Assembly (NCBI GenBank): GCA_964537505.1
Contig: CAZICK010000059.1
Location: forward strand, 1-24,062
Length of the DNA stretch: 24,062 nt
Direction: 5' to 3'
Source: DAINBT01 sp036732785
GTDB taxonomy: Bacteria; Planctomycetota; Phycisphaerae; Sedimentisphaerales; SM23-30
Shown here: piece by piece, positions 1 through 8,263 of the stretch
How positions within the stretch are numbered: the stretch's first letter is position 1
Layout: the number at the start of each line of letters is the position of its first letter
The notes under the pieces: model-generated
The model's database searches: none
Told to the model about the DNA's origin: nothing
The model's input: the letters and a program-made list of their open reading frames with translations, nothing else
Program-made: the position numbers and the translations under genes

Positions 1-202
1 CCAGATCGGCGCAATCACCCGGATGACCCACGCAACCCGGACCATCCAGCCACTGTCCCGCCAGAACCAGCAAGTCATTCATATTCACCTGCCCATCGTA
101 CGTCAAATCACCCACCACGTTATCCGCCTGGGCAGAGCCTACAAAAAGCACGGCTGACATCAATACAAACAATGAGATTTTTGTAACATTAAGGCCTGAC
201 AT
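1..202 (-). CDS. Secreted dockerin-like protein, N-terminal part (runs off the window)
   Basis: Reading the minus strand from the ATG at 202 gives 67 codons open to the window edge. The first ~26 residues form a classic signal peptide: a polar start, a hydrophobic core (ISLFVLMSAVLFV) and a cleavage site after GSAQA. Next comes a dockerin type I-like calcium-binding repeat, GDLTYDGQVNMNDLLVLAG, followed by QWLD and a cysteine-containing loop (CVGHPGDC). Repeats of this kind are common in large secreted proteins of Phycisphaerae, more often at the C-terminus, so one directly after the signal peptide is less usual. A good ribosome-binding site (AAAGGAG, complement of 211-217) fixes the start. 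The remaining function cannot be seen; an exported or surface-bound protein is inferred. Confidence 0.75.
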   Translation of the reverse strand, partial: MSGLNVTKISLFVLMSAVLFVGSAQADNVVGDLTYDGQVNMNDLLVLAGQWLDGPGCVGHPGDCADL

Positions 203-453
203 TTCTTACTCTCCTTTGTACACCATTTAATATCACTACTTTTCGTTATATTATATGTCCGTCTCCTACAGATTTCCGAAACTACTCGCAAAACCATTGG
301 TATTTCCAAGCGACGCGATACCATGGCTGTGCCAGTTATCGGTCCCATCTAGACAGCATCCATGAGACACATCGGCTACTTTATGGCCCAAAATAACGGA
401 ATCAATTTCACTTATTCCGTCTTTGGTTCAGCCATAAAACATAATCTACAACA
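203..453. other. Intergenic stretch, possibly decayed coding sequence
   Basis: No convincing intact gene is visible. On the minus strand one frame is open from 427 to a TAG at 266-268 (53 codons) with protein-like composition (DGTDNWHSHGIASLG) but no good start codon. It follows the short signal-peptide ORF at 454-609 and may be the frameshifted remainder of the same ancestral secreted gene. This is speculative. Confidence 0.25.
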
Positions 454-609
454 TTAGGGCTGGGTGTTCTTTAGGAGAATCGCCATATCTGTTGACCCAC
501 ACGGCCAATACGCCTCCAACGCGTCGGCAAAATCAGCTTGGACGCACGAACCGGCCAAAAAAATAGTCAAAATAGATACAAACAGGGGCGTTTTGAGGAA
601 GTTATCCAC
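454..609 (-). CDS. Short secreted ORF, 51 aa, probable truncated gene
   Basis: A GTG start at 609 is preceded by a strong ribosome-binding site (AAAGGAGGG, five bases before the start). The product is 51 residues: a basic start, a hydrophobic segment (LFVSILTIFLAGSC) and a plausible signal-peptidase site after VQA. The mature part begins DFADALEAYWPCG and stops at a TAA after only ~27 residues. The translation-initiation signals look real, but the mature part is too short to assign. It could be a small secreted peptide or, more likely, the surviving 5' end of a secreted protein gene broken by a frameshift, because open sequence continues in another frame downstream (266-427). A lipobox reading around LAGSC is possible but weaker. 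Confidence 0.4.
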   Translation of the reverse strand: MDNFLKTPLFVSILTIFLAGSCVQADFADALEAYWPCGSTDMAILLKNTQP

Positions 610-730
610 TTCTGCCCTCCTTTGCGGATTACTATCTCCTTAGATGGCATGTTTAGCGGCTCACGCCATACACGAGTGAGCCATTGTACCACATTCCGTT
701 TGAATAGTCAATGAATATCATTCAATGGAA

Positions 731-873
731 CAGGGCAACCGCATCTAAATTAAATCGCGGTTTTCAGTATCAAAAATGAGGGTACACAAAGTCGGTTTAT
801 GTTTGTGTGATGATCTAAACCCGATTTTTTGGCTCCTGAGGGCGGTTTAGAGAAATTAGATGCGGTAGCCCTG
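731..873. repeat. 143-bp element bounded by imperfect 21-bp inverted repeats
   Basis: The left arm at 731-751 (cagggcaaccgcatctaaat plus t) and the reverse complement of 853-873 match at all but about two positions. Secondary inverted similarity lies just inside the arms (taaatcgcgg against ggcggttta). The element carries no ORF. Size and architecture suggest a MITE-like insertion or a large folded RNA/DNA structure. No target-site duplication is obvious. It ends about 30 bp before the promoter of the export operon. Confidence 0.5.
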
Positions 874-899
874 CAGCCCTGGTGAATAACCGAATTTTG

Positions 900-931
900 T
901 TGAAAATAACCGATTTTCTGGGTAATATAAT
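900..931 (+). promoter_or_regulatory. Putative sigma-70 promoter of the export operon
   Basis: TTGAAA at 900-905 is separated by 17 bp from TAATAT at 923-928; a perfect TATAAT also sits at 926-931 with a 20-bp spacer. Transcription would start near 936, about 35 nt before the preferred start codon at 970. A direct repeat (ataaccga followed by a T-run, near 886 and 906) overlaps the -35 region and could be an operator. Confidence 0.5.
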
Positions 932-969
932 AAGATTACGTATATAAAACTATGGAGATTGAACCAGAA

Positions 970-2853
970 ATGCACCACTTTAGAGCTATTATTGTAGTAG
1001 TTTTACTATGTTTCTTGATGTTGATTCTTCAGGCTGGTTGCCAATCACCCAGTGAACACCGCAGCAACGCTGACGATGTGGCTTACCGCATAATAGAGGA
1101 AAAACAAAGACAGTCGCTGGGCAAAGTGGAAGAATTCAGCATTGAACGGCCAAGTGATATTCTTCGTCGCCGGCTGCTGGCTGGGCAGGGGCTGAGTTAC
1201 TCAGGCGGGGCGTCACTGGGAACAGATCAGTTGGAACCGATAGAACACTGGCCTGAAAAAGGGCATCCCAAAACTGTTTCCGGGGCCGATCCAAACGAAT
1301 CGATTAAAACCGATGAAGTCATCCAACTGTCGCTGATCCAGACATTACAAGTTGGCGCCCGTAACAGTTTTGAATACCAGTCGCGCAAAGAAGATGTTTT
1401 TCGAGCAGCACTGGACCTCGATCTGGAACTTGATTGGTTTCGTAATACTTTCGCAGGCCAACTCGACAGCGTTGTCAGTACAAGCGCAAGCGGAGACAGA
1501 ACGGTCAGCGGCGCCGAATACGGCGGTTCGACAAGCTGGACAAAAAAACTGAAAAACGGTATAAGTCTGGGCGGTGGACTGGCGGTCGATCTGGTCAATC
1601 TTCTGACGCTTGGCGGAGCTTCTTCTCTGGGGATCATGGCAGATGCGACCATTACCGTACCATTGCTGAGAGGTTCTGGGGAGCATATTGTGACTGAGTC
1701 GCTAACGCAGGCGGAACGTAACGTCGTTTACGCTATTTATGAATTTGAAATGTATAAGCGAAGTTTCGCGGTTGATATTGCCCGGGAATACATGGCCGTT
1801 CTGGAACGAATAGATCAGAAAGAAAATGCCGAAGAAAACTATAAGAGTTCGATAGCTTCAGCCCGTAGTTCGCGTCGGTTGGCCGATGCGGGGCGTTTGC
1901 CTGCGATACAGGTTGACCAGGCGATTCAGAGCGAATTGCGGGCACGGAATCGCTGGATCAGCGTGCAGGAATCGTACAAAAGAAGTATCGACTCATTCAA
2001 GAACTTATTGGGACTGCCTCCTGACGCTGGAATTGAACTGGATAGAAGTGTTTTGAATGAACTGGTTGGTCAGACATCCGAGATCGTGGAAAAGATTGCC
2101 CTGCAGGAGGTGGCGCAGGAAAACATGGAAATACAGTCCGCCGATGCGCCAATCGAACTGGTCGGGGTTAGCCATGAGAATGCCGGTCCGCTGGAAATAG
2201 ACGAATCTTTGGCGATAAAATTGGCGTTGGATAATCGTCTCGATCTTCGGATAAGCCAGGGAGGTGTTTATGATGCGCAAAGGGCGGTAGTAATCGCGGC
2301 AGACGCATTGGGAGCGGAATTGACATTTTTCGGTTCGGCCGATTTCGGTTCTGGGAGATCCATTTCTTCCGCCACGGCAGATGATGCCAAACTTCGCGCC
2401 GATAAGGGAGCGTACTCTGGTTTACTGACACTTGATCTGCCGATTGAAAGGACCGCCGAGCGCAACGCCTACCGTAAGAGTTTGATTGCTCTGGAGCGTG
2501 CCGTGCGTCAGGTGCAGCAGTTGGAAGATCAAATCAAGCTTTCTGTTCGTAATAAACTGCGTGATTTGCTGGAAGCGAGGGAAACCATTCAGATTCAGGC
2601 CCAGTCGGTTTGGGTAGCCGAAAAACGCGTCAAGAGCAGCAATCTTTTTCTGGAAGCCGGCCGAGCACAGATGCGAGATCTGCTGGAGGCTCAGGACGCT
2701 CTGCTGACGGCGCAAAATGGATTAACCGCTGCTGTGACAAGTTACCGAGTAGCAGAATTGGAACTGCAACGTGATATGGGATTGTTGAAAGTGGATAAAA
2801 ACGGATTATGGCAGGAATACTCGCCGGAAGGAACTGATAATGTCAGGCAATAA
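970..2853 (+). CDS. TolC-family outer-membrane efflux lipoprotein
   Basis: This is the outer-membrane channel of a tripartite exporter. The ATG at 970 is preferred over the in-frame ATG at 952: GGAG at 955-958 precedes it, whereas 952 has no ribosome-binding site and would lie close to the transcript start. From 970 the product (627 aa) begins with a signal peptide (MHHFRAIIVVVLLCFLML) ending in an imperfect lipobox, LQAGC, so the mature protein is probably lipid-anchored at that Cys. The remainder is the two-fold OEP/TolC architecture: long amphipathic helices rich in Glu/Arg/Ala, with the diagnostic C-terminal segment SSNLFLEAGRAQMRDLLEAQ (start of the last helical hairpin). At ~630 residues it is longer than E. 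coli TolC; about 100 extra residues lie between the lipobox and the first repeat. The stop overlaps the next gene by 14 nt. The substrate cannot be told. Confidence 0.85.
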   Translation: MHHFRAIIVVVLLCFLMLILQAGCQSPSEHRSNADDVAYRIIEEKQRQSLGKVEEFSIERPSDILRRRLLAGQGLSYSGGASLGTDQLEPIEHWPEKGHPKTVSGADPNESIKTDEVIQLSLIQTLQVGARNSFEYQSRKEDVFRAALDLDLELDWFRNTFAGQLDSVVSTSASGDRTVSGAEYGGSTSWTKKLKNGISLGGGLAVDLVNLLTLGGASSLGIMADATITVPLLRGSGEHIVTESLTQAERNVVYAIYEFEMYKRSFAVDIAREYMAVLERIDQKENAEENYKSSIASARSSRRLADAGRLPAIQVDQAIQSELRARNRWISVQESYKRSIDSFKNLLGLPPDAGIELDRSVLNELVGQTSEIVEKIALQEVAQENMEIQSADAPIELVGVSHENAGPLEIDESLAIKLALDNRLDLRISQGGVYDAQRAVVIAADALGAELTFFGSADFGSGRSISSATADDAKLRADKGAYSGLLTLDLPIERTAERNAYRKSLIALERAVRQVQQLEDQIKLSVRNKLRDLLEARETIQIQAQSVWVAEKRVKSSNLFLEAGRAQMRDLLEAQDALLTAQNGLTAAVTSYRVAELELQRDMGLLKVDKNGLWQEYSPEGTDNVRQ

Positions 2854-4717
2854 AACAAAAATCGTTTCTTTTAATAATAAACTTTTTCGGGTAACCACAA
2901 TAGTAATACTAATAATTTTATCGGTTATCGTTGCGGCATCGCTGGGACTATTCACGACGAGTGACGAATCCGAAAGCAATCATGCTGTTTACGAGGTCAA
3001 AGAAGGTCCACTTACGATTAGTGTAACGGAATCGGGAACCATCAAAGCCCTGGAACAGATTATCATAAAATGTGAGGTTGAAGGCAAAACGTCGATTCTT
3101 TGGCTGGAAAAGGAAGGCAACCGGGTTAAAAAGGGAGATTTGCTGGTCACATTGGACGCAAGTGAATTAGACGACGCCAAGATTGATCAGGAGATTAAGG
3201 TGCAGAACGCCAATGCGGCTTTTATCGGCGCCAGGGAGAACCTGGCGGTGGTCGAAAACCAGGCTCAAAGCGAAATAGAAAAAGCACAATTAACCCTTGA
3301 TTTCGCCGAGTTGGATCAGAGAAAATATCTGGATCCGAACGGTGACTATCACAGCGAGTGGGAAACAGCCAAAGCCCAAATTGAATTAACGCAGGAAGAA
3401 CTCACGCGCGCTCAAGAGAAATTACGATGGTCGAAAAAACTCTATGATGAAAAATATATCTCTGAGATGGAGTGGAAAGCAGATGAGTTGGCCGCCAGTA
3501 AGAAAAATACGGACTTGTATCTGGCTCGAAATAAGCTGCAACTGCTGGAGACATTCACTCATGAAAGGCAAGTGAAGCAACTGGAAAGCAACGTCAAACA
3601 GGCTCAAATGGCCCTGGAGCGCACAAATAGCAAAGCCAGTGCGGACGTAGCTCAGGCTGAGGCCACCCTGATCGCGAAAGAGTCGGAATATAAGCGAGAA
3701 CAAGACAAATTGAAAAAGAACGAGGAGCAGAAAGAAAAGACCGAGATTTACTCACCGGCCGATGGGCTGGTGATCTATGCCACAAGCGCCCAGAGAGGCG
3801 GTTTTCGCAGCAGCAGAGAACCGATGGATATAGGCCAGGAAGTTCAGGAGCGACAGGAATTGATATATCTTCCCACGGCCGCCTCGGCCAAGGCGGAGGT
3901 GAATATTCATGAAACGCACTTGAAAAAGGTACGACTGGGCCTTCCGGCGAAAGTTACAGTGGATGCCATACCCGGTAAGGTTTTTTTCGGCACCGTAGCC
4001 TCTATTGCTCCGTTACCAGATGCGCAAAGCATGTGGATGAATCCGGATCTGAAAGTGTATAACGCTGAAGTATATCTGGCAGGCAGCGATGAAAACCTTC
4101 GTACGGGGATGAGCTGCAAAGTGGAAATTATAATAGAACAATATGAAAACGCATTATACGTACCTGTCCAGACGGTTTTGCGGGTCGGTGGAGAACCGAC
4201 AGCTTTTGTGGCAAAGGGGAAGAATTACGAGGCACGCAAGGTCGAGATCGGCATGGACAACAACACAATGGTACGAATCATAAGCGGACTGAAGGTGGGC
4301 GATCCGGTACTGCTTACGCCTCCTTTGAAATCGGCTGCCTTGGAAGAAGATTCCGAATCAATGGACGGGGACGAGGGCTCCGGTTTGGTTAACAGAAAAA
4401 TAGACGAAAGATTAAGGAACGTAAACGAATCGGGATATGAGGAGCAAATCGCCCCGGGAAATGACATCGAGAGACCACAGAACGGAAGAGTCGGTCTCGA
4501 CGAAATGCCCGGCATAGAGGGCGGAGGTGGCAGTAGAGGCGAACAAGGACAAAGAAACGGCAGATACGAAAATATGTCCGATCAAGAGAGAGAAAAAATG
4601 CGGGAAAGACTGCGGAATATGTCGCCTGAAGAGAGAGAAAAGATGCGGGAAAGATTTAGAAATATGTCCGACGAAGAAAAAGAAAAAATGCGTCAACAAC
4701 CGACGGAAAGCAGATAA
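2840..4717 (+). CDS. MacA/HlyD-type periplasmic adaptor with a repetitive C-terminal tail
   Basis: This is the membrane-fusion subunit linking the MacB-like permease to the TolC-like channel. A single N-terminal membrane anchor (VTTIVILIILSVIVAASLG, about residues 18-36) is followed by a first lipoyl half-motif (about 50-108) and a long coiled-coil hairpin (about 112-300, rich in Glu/Lys/Ala). The second lipoyl half begins at IYSPADGLVIYA, and beta-barrel and membrane-proximal domains run to about residue 500. The last ~120 residues are unusual: a low-complexity acidic/Gly-rich linker, then three 15-residue repeats (NMSDQEREKMRERLR, NMSPEEREKMRERFR and a shorter third). Typical MacA proteins are ~370-400 aa and lack this. 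AAGGA at 2828-2832 precedes the ATG by 7 nt, inside the end of the tolC-like gene, which implies translational coupling. Confidence 0.85.
   Translation: MSGNKTKIVSFNNKLFRVTTIVILIILSVIVAASLGLFTTSDESESNHAVYEVKEGPLTISVTESGTIKALEQIIIKCEVEGKTSILWLEKEGNRVKKGDLLVTLDASELDDAKIDQEIKVQNANAAFIGARENLAVVENQAQSEIEKAQLTLDFAELDQRKYLDPNGDYHSEWETAKAQIELTQEELTRAQEKLRWSKKLYDEKYISEMEWKADELAASKKNTDLYLARNKLQLLETFTHERQVKQLESNVKQAQMALERTNSKASADVAQAEATLIAKESEYKREQDKLKKNEEQKEKTEIYSPADGLVIYATSAQRGGFRSSREPMDIGQEVQERQELIYLPTAASAKAEVNIHETHLKKVRLGLPAKVTVDAIPGKVFFGTVASIAPLPDAQSMWMNPDLKVYNAEVYLAGSDENLRTGMSCKVEIIIEQYENALYVPVQTVLRVGGEPTAFVAKGKNYEARKVEIGMDNNTMVRIISGLKVGDPVLLTPPLKSAALEEDSESMDGDEGSGLVNRKIDERLRNVNESGYEEQIAPGNDIERPQNGRVGLDEMPGIEGGGGSRGEQGQRNGRYENMSDQEREKMRERLRNMSPEEREKMRERFRNMSDEEKEKMRQQPTESR
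4571..4705 (+). repeat. 45-bp in-frame tandem repeat (three 15-residue units)
   Basis: Units start at 4571, 4616 and 4661, each opening aatatgtc and encoding NMS followed by an acidic/basic helix (EREKMRER). They are similar at both DNA and protein level, so the array arose by duplication and is kept in frame. Confidence 0.8.
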
Positions 4718-5446
4718 ATGGACAGAACCTCACAACCAGATCGACAAATGGATACAGTAATCAAGCTGGAAGATGCGCGTAAGATATATCAGATGGGGCA
4801 ACAGCAAGTGCACGCCCTGGCGGGCGTAAACATATCGTTCAAACAGGGCAGCTTCTGGGCCATCATGGGAGCGAGCGGTTCCGGCAAAAGCACTATGATG
4901 AATATCCTGGGCTGTCTGGACCGTTTGACATCGGGACGTTATTTTCTCGAAGGCCGGGACGTAAGCTCACTTGACGACAATGCTCTCAGTGAGTTTCGGC
5001 TGAGGCATCTGGGTTTTATTTTCCAGAGCTTTAATCTTATAACACAATTAACCGTTCAGAGAAATATCGAATTGCCGTTATATTATCTTGGCTGGGATGC
5101 GGCACAAAGTGCCCGGCGAGCACAGGAGTTGGCCGGGGTAGTTGGCCTTGAAGATCGGCTGAACCATCGGCCGATGGAACTTTCGGGCGGGCAAATGCAG
5201 CGTGTTGCCGTCGCCAGGGCGCTGGCCAATGACCCTCAGGTACTCTTTGCCGATGAGCCTACCGGTAATCTGGACACGGCCACGGGAGAACAGATACTGG
5301 CTCTTCTGTGCGAACTACATAAGCAGGGCAAGACAATAATTATGGTGACTCATGAAGACCACATCGCGTCGTACGCCCAAAAAAAACTACACATGAAAGA
5401 TGGGCTCATTGATAAGATCGATGAGGGTACCTATGAGGCAAACTAA
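4718..5446 (+). CDS. MacB/LolD-type ABC transporter ATPase
   Basis: This is the nucleotide-binding subunit that powers the exporter from the cytoplasmic face. All ABC motifs are intact: Walker A GASGSGKST (51-59), Q-loop Gln103 (IFQSFN), signature LSGGQ (155-159), Walker B VLFADE with catalytic Glu180, D-loop after PTGNLD, and H-loop His212 (VTHED). The 242-aa length is that of a stand-alone ATPase, so the MacB domains are split over two genes here, as in many MacB/LolD-like systems. The ATG at 4718 directly follows the adaptor stop codon, and GGAAAG at 4705-4710 serves as its ribosome-binding site. A second in-frame ATG at 4748 begins closer to the usual family N-terminus but has no such site. 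Confidence 0.92.
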   Translation: MDRTSQPDRQMDTVIKLEDARKIYQMGQQQVHALAGVNISFKQGSFWAIMGASGSGKSTMMNILGCLDRLTSGRYFLEGRDVSSLDDNALSEFRLRHLGFIFQSFNLITQLTVQRNIELPLYYLGWDAAQSARRAQELAGVVGLEDRLNHRPMELSGGQMQRVAVARALANDPQVLFADEPTGNLDTATGEQILALLCELHKQGKTIIMVTHEDHIASYAQKKLHMKDGLIDKIDEGTYEAN

Positions 5447-6701
5447 GTTTTTACGAAATGTTCTCCTTGGCATTGACAACTTGCTGCTCCATAAGCTCCG
5501 CTCTTTTTTGACTATGCTGGGCGTGGTTTTTGGTGTAGGCAGTGTGGTAGCGATGCTTTCGGTAGGCGAAGGAGCCAGCAAGGAAGCCCTGGAGCAGATT
5601 CGCAAACTAGGCAGCAACAATATAATTATCAATGCGGTAAAATCGGTAGATGAAATGTCCGACAGCACCACCCACTCACACATGAGCATCTATGGGCTGA
5701 CATACGAGGACTATGATAGAATATCGGAGAGCTTCAACACTATAAAACAGGCGGTTCCGGTCAAACTTATGCGCAAGAACTCGCGACTTGGCGAAAGGTC
5801 TATGGAACTGCGTGTTGTGGGGACGACTCCCGCCTGGTTTGAATTGGTGCCACGCGAGGTAATTGCCGGACGCGTTCTTATGCCTTCCGACGAACAAAAT
5901 CGCTCGCCGGTGGCCGTCTTTACCGAATTCGGCGCCCGCAAACTCCTGGCCACCGAAAGCACAATCGGTCAATCTGTTCGCATCGGCGGTGACTGTTTCG
6001 AGATTGTAGGAATTGTAAAAAGTGAAAGCGGCCTGGCCGGAAATATTCAGATTCCCGACCAGGAGGTGGATGTTTATGTCTCCATAGATGTGGCGCAAAA
6101 ATATTTCGGTGACATAAATAGCAAGATGACCTCCGGTTCATACGAGCGGGAAAAAGTCGAGTTACATCAGATTATTGTTGAGGTAAACGATACTGAAAAT
6201 GTGGAGTCAACGGCTGAAGCAATCGAAGAAATGATTGAGCGTTTTCATAAGAAAAAGGATTATCTCATCAGTGTCCCGTTGGTCTTGCGCCAACAGGCGG
6301 AAGCCACCAAACGCAGGTTTAATATCGTGCTCGGTTCGATTGCCGGTATTAGTCTGCTGGTGGGAGGAATCGGTATTATGAACATCATGCTCGCTTCGGT
6401 AACGGAACGAACTCGTGAAATAGGCATCCGCCGGGCCATCGGCGCGAAGCGCAAACAGATCATCAGCCAGTTTCTTATCGAAACGATTGTGCTTTCGACC
6501 ATTGGAGGTCTGATTGGAATAGGCATCGGGGTTCTTGTCCCCTGGTTGATCACATATTTTTCCGGTATGCCGACAGTGGTCACCCCAATGAGCATCGTAC
6601 TGCCTATGGTTATCAGCGTCAGTGTCGGGATCATTTTCGGCTTGTATCCGGCTGTCCGCGCCGCCCAAGTAGATCCTATCGTAGCCCTGCGACATGAATA
6701 G
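5433..6701 (+). CDS. MacB/FtsX-family ABC permease
   Basis: This is the inner-membrane permease of the exporter. Segments in order: a first transmembrane helix (FLTMLGVVFGVGSVVAML, near residue 20), a MacB periplasmic core domain of ~220 residues, and three C-terminal helices of the FtsX domain (IAGISLLVGGIGIMNIMLA; IVLSTIGGLIGIGIGVLVPW; VISVSVGIIFGLYPAV). The cytoplasmic motif TERTREIGIRRAIGA and the ending DPIVALRHE are hallmarks of MacB. I chose the ATG at 5433 because GAGGG (5423-5427) sits 5 nt upstream and the product begins at the normal family N-terminus; an in-frame ATG at 5400 lacks a site. The gene overlaps the ATPase by 14 nt, the same overlap as between the first two genes. Together the four genes predict a MacAB-TolC-like mechanotransmission pump; the substrate is unknown. 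Confidence 0.9.
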   Translation: MRQTKFLRNVLLGIDNLLLHKLRSFLTMLGVVFGVGSVVAMLSVGEGASKEALEQIRKLGSNNIIINAVKSVDEMSDSTTHSHMSIYGLTYEDYDRISESFNTIKQAVPVKLMRKNSRLGERSMELRVVGTTPAWFELVPREVIAGRVLMPSDEQNRSPVAVFTEFGARKLLATESTIGQSVRIGGDCFEIVGIVKSESGLAGNIQIPDQEVDVYVSIDVAQKYFGDINSKMTSGSYEREKVELHQIIVEVNDTENVESTAEAIEEMIERFHKKKDYLISVPLVLRQQAEATKRRFNIVLGSIAGISLLVGGIGIMNIMLASVTERTREIGIRRAIGAKRKQIISQFLIETIVLSTIGGLIGIGIGVLVPWLITYFSGMPTVVTPMSIVLPMVISVSVGIIFGLYPAVRAAQVDPIVALRHE

Positions 6702-6768
6702 CCGACAAAACTCCACCGTTATAAGTATAAGTATATCAGGTTGCGGAGTATATCTCAGCCCGGTCGGT

Positions 6769-8178
6769 TTATGAAACATATAACAGTTCGGCAAAAAGCG
6801 TCAGGGCCGAGACCTTGGTTACTTTCAGGGAAACGAGTTTCCCGATAAGATTTTCATGGCCGCTGAAAACGACAATATGATCGCCGGGCGTACGGCCGAC
6901 AAGTTGCAGGTTGGGAGAGTTTTTGGAATCAGTGGAACTTGGCTGGGGCCCACCGGTGATGTTAAGATGTGGTTTTTTACTGGGGCCTTCGACGAGCACC
7001 TCTACGGTTTGCCCGATAAACTTCTGATTGTCCGCATAGGATATTTCGTTTTGCAGATCGAGAAGCTGCCGAAGGCGCTGCTGTTTGACTTGGGCAGGCA
7101 CGTCGTCGGGCATTTTATGGTCGGCGCGTGTGCCGGGGCGAGGAGAATATTTGAAGATAAAACAGCTCTTGTAATGAGCCTTGCGAATAAGGTCCATAGT
7201 CTCGGCATGGTCCTGATCCGTCTCGCCCGGGAAACCCACGATAAAATCACCCGCTACGGTAAAGCCAGGCACCATAGCACGGGCACGGTCGATAATTTCC
7301 ATATACTGTGCGGCGGTGTAATGGCGGTTCATGGCCTTCAAAATACGGTCGGAGCCGGACTGGGCTGGAATATGTAAATAGGGACATACCTTTGGAAGCC
7401 GAGCCATGGCCTGCAGAATTCGTTCGTCGAAATTACGCGGGTAGCTGGTGACAAAACGAAGTCGCACTAAACCTTCAATTTCGTGGATCGCTTCGAGAAC
7501 ATCAGCCAGGCCGATTTCCCTGGTGTCTTTGTGATATCTGTAAGAGTTGACGGTCTGTCCCAGCAGTGTGATTTCCTTCACGCCACCGGCGATCAGGCGG
7601 CGGGCTTCAGCAATAATGTTCTCCAAAGGCCTGGATCGCTCCGGGCCGCGAACATAAGGAACGATGCAGTAACTACAGTAATTATTACAGCCACGCATAA
7701 CACGTAAATATGCCTGAAAAGGAACGCCGATGTCGATACGCTGATGGTGAACGTCCAACTGCTCCAGTTCATCATTCTGATCGGGGTCGTTTAAGGATAT
7801 GACCCGATTGACACGGTGGTTTTCCCGAACCTGCTGGATCATCGCCGACAGCCGGTGCAATTGGCCGGGTCCGCAGACGATGTCCACCTGGCGATAATCG
7901 TCGAGCAGTTTCTGACCGAGTCGCTCAGCCATGCAGCCGACAACCGCCAGGACAAAATCATCTTCCTGCCGTCGCGGCCTTTGGAACTGCCCGATTTTAC
8001 TGATAACCTTATCTTCAGCGTGATGGCGGACAGAACAGGTATTGAAGATTATCACGCCGGCCTGATCGGGATCGTCCGTACGCCGATAGCCACATCGGAT
8101 AAGCTGATTGACGATAAGCTCCGAATCGAGCTTGTTCATCTGACAGCCCATAGTTTCGATGTAAAAAGTCTGTTTCAT
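6769..8178 (-). CDS. miaB: tRNA-2-methylthio-N6-dimethylallyladenosine synthase MiaB
   Basis: This radical-SAM methylthiotransferase adds a 2-methylthio group to N6-isopentenyl-A37 of tRNAs reading UNN codons. The N-terminal UPF0004 domain carries the three cysteines of the auxiliary 4Fe-4S cluster (Cys12 in ETMGCQMN, Cys48 in NTCSVR, Cys82 in VVGCMAE). The radical-SAM CxxxCxxC is at Cys164, Cys168 and Cys171 (RGCNNYCSYCIVP). The motif LLGQTVNSY and a C-terminal TRAM domain (about 390-469) complete the family layout, and the 469-aa length is normal. MiaB is favoured over MtaB or RimO by the sequence around the clusters. No Shine-Dalgarno is visible; a TATAAT (complement of 8188-8193) lies only ten bases before the ATG, so the transcript may be nearly leaderless. 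Its 3' end converges on the export operon. Confidence 0.93.
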   Translation of the reverse strand: MKQTFYIETMGCQMNKLDSELIVNQLIRCGYRRTDDPDQAGVIIFNTCSVRHHAEDKVISKIGQFQRPRRQEDDFVLAVVGCMAERLGQKLLDDYRQVDIVCGPGQLHRLSAMIQQVRENHRVNRVISLNDPDQNDELEQLDVHHQRIDIGVPFQAYLRVMRGCNNYCSYCIVPYVRGPERSRPLENIIAEARRLIAGGVKEITLLGQTVNSYRYHKDTREIGLADVLEAIHEIEGLVRLRFVTSYPRNFDERILQAMARLPKVCPYLHIPAQSGSDRILKAMNRHYTAAQYMEIIDRARAMVPGFTVAGDFIVGFPGETDQDHAETMDLIRKAHYKSCFIFKYSPRPGTRADHKMPDDVPAQVKQQRLRQLLDLQNEISYADNQKFIGQTVEVLVEGPSKKPHLNITGGPQPSSTDSKNSPNLQLVGRTPGDHIVVFSGHENLIGKLVSLKVTKVSALTLFAELLYVS

Positions 8179-8263
8179 AGGGATGGATTATAACAGTAAT
8201 AAATTAGAAATGCATCACAATTTCGCATAAACACCTGATATGGACGGGCAGATGGCGTTAATG

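Noticed and set aside
4527..4760. 77-codon plus-strand ORF with Cys-Lys repeats (KKCGKD-like)
   Set aside because: It is an alternative frame of the 45-bp repeats in the adaptor gene and spans the adaptor/ATPase junction; both real frames are well supported.
6702..6768. Nested inverted repeats (ccgac/gtcgg, actcc/ggagt) between the convergent permease and miaB genes
   Set aside because: Stems of 5 bp with a large loop and no U-tract; not convincing as a bidirectional terminator.
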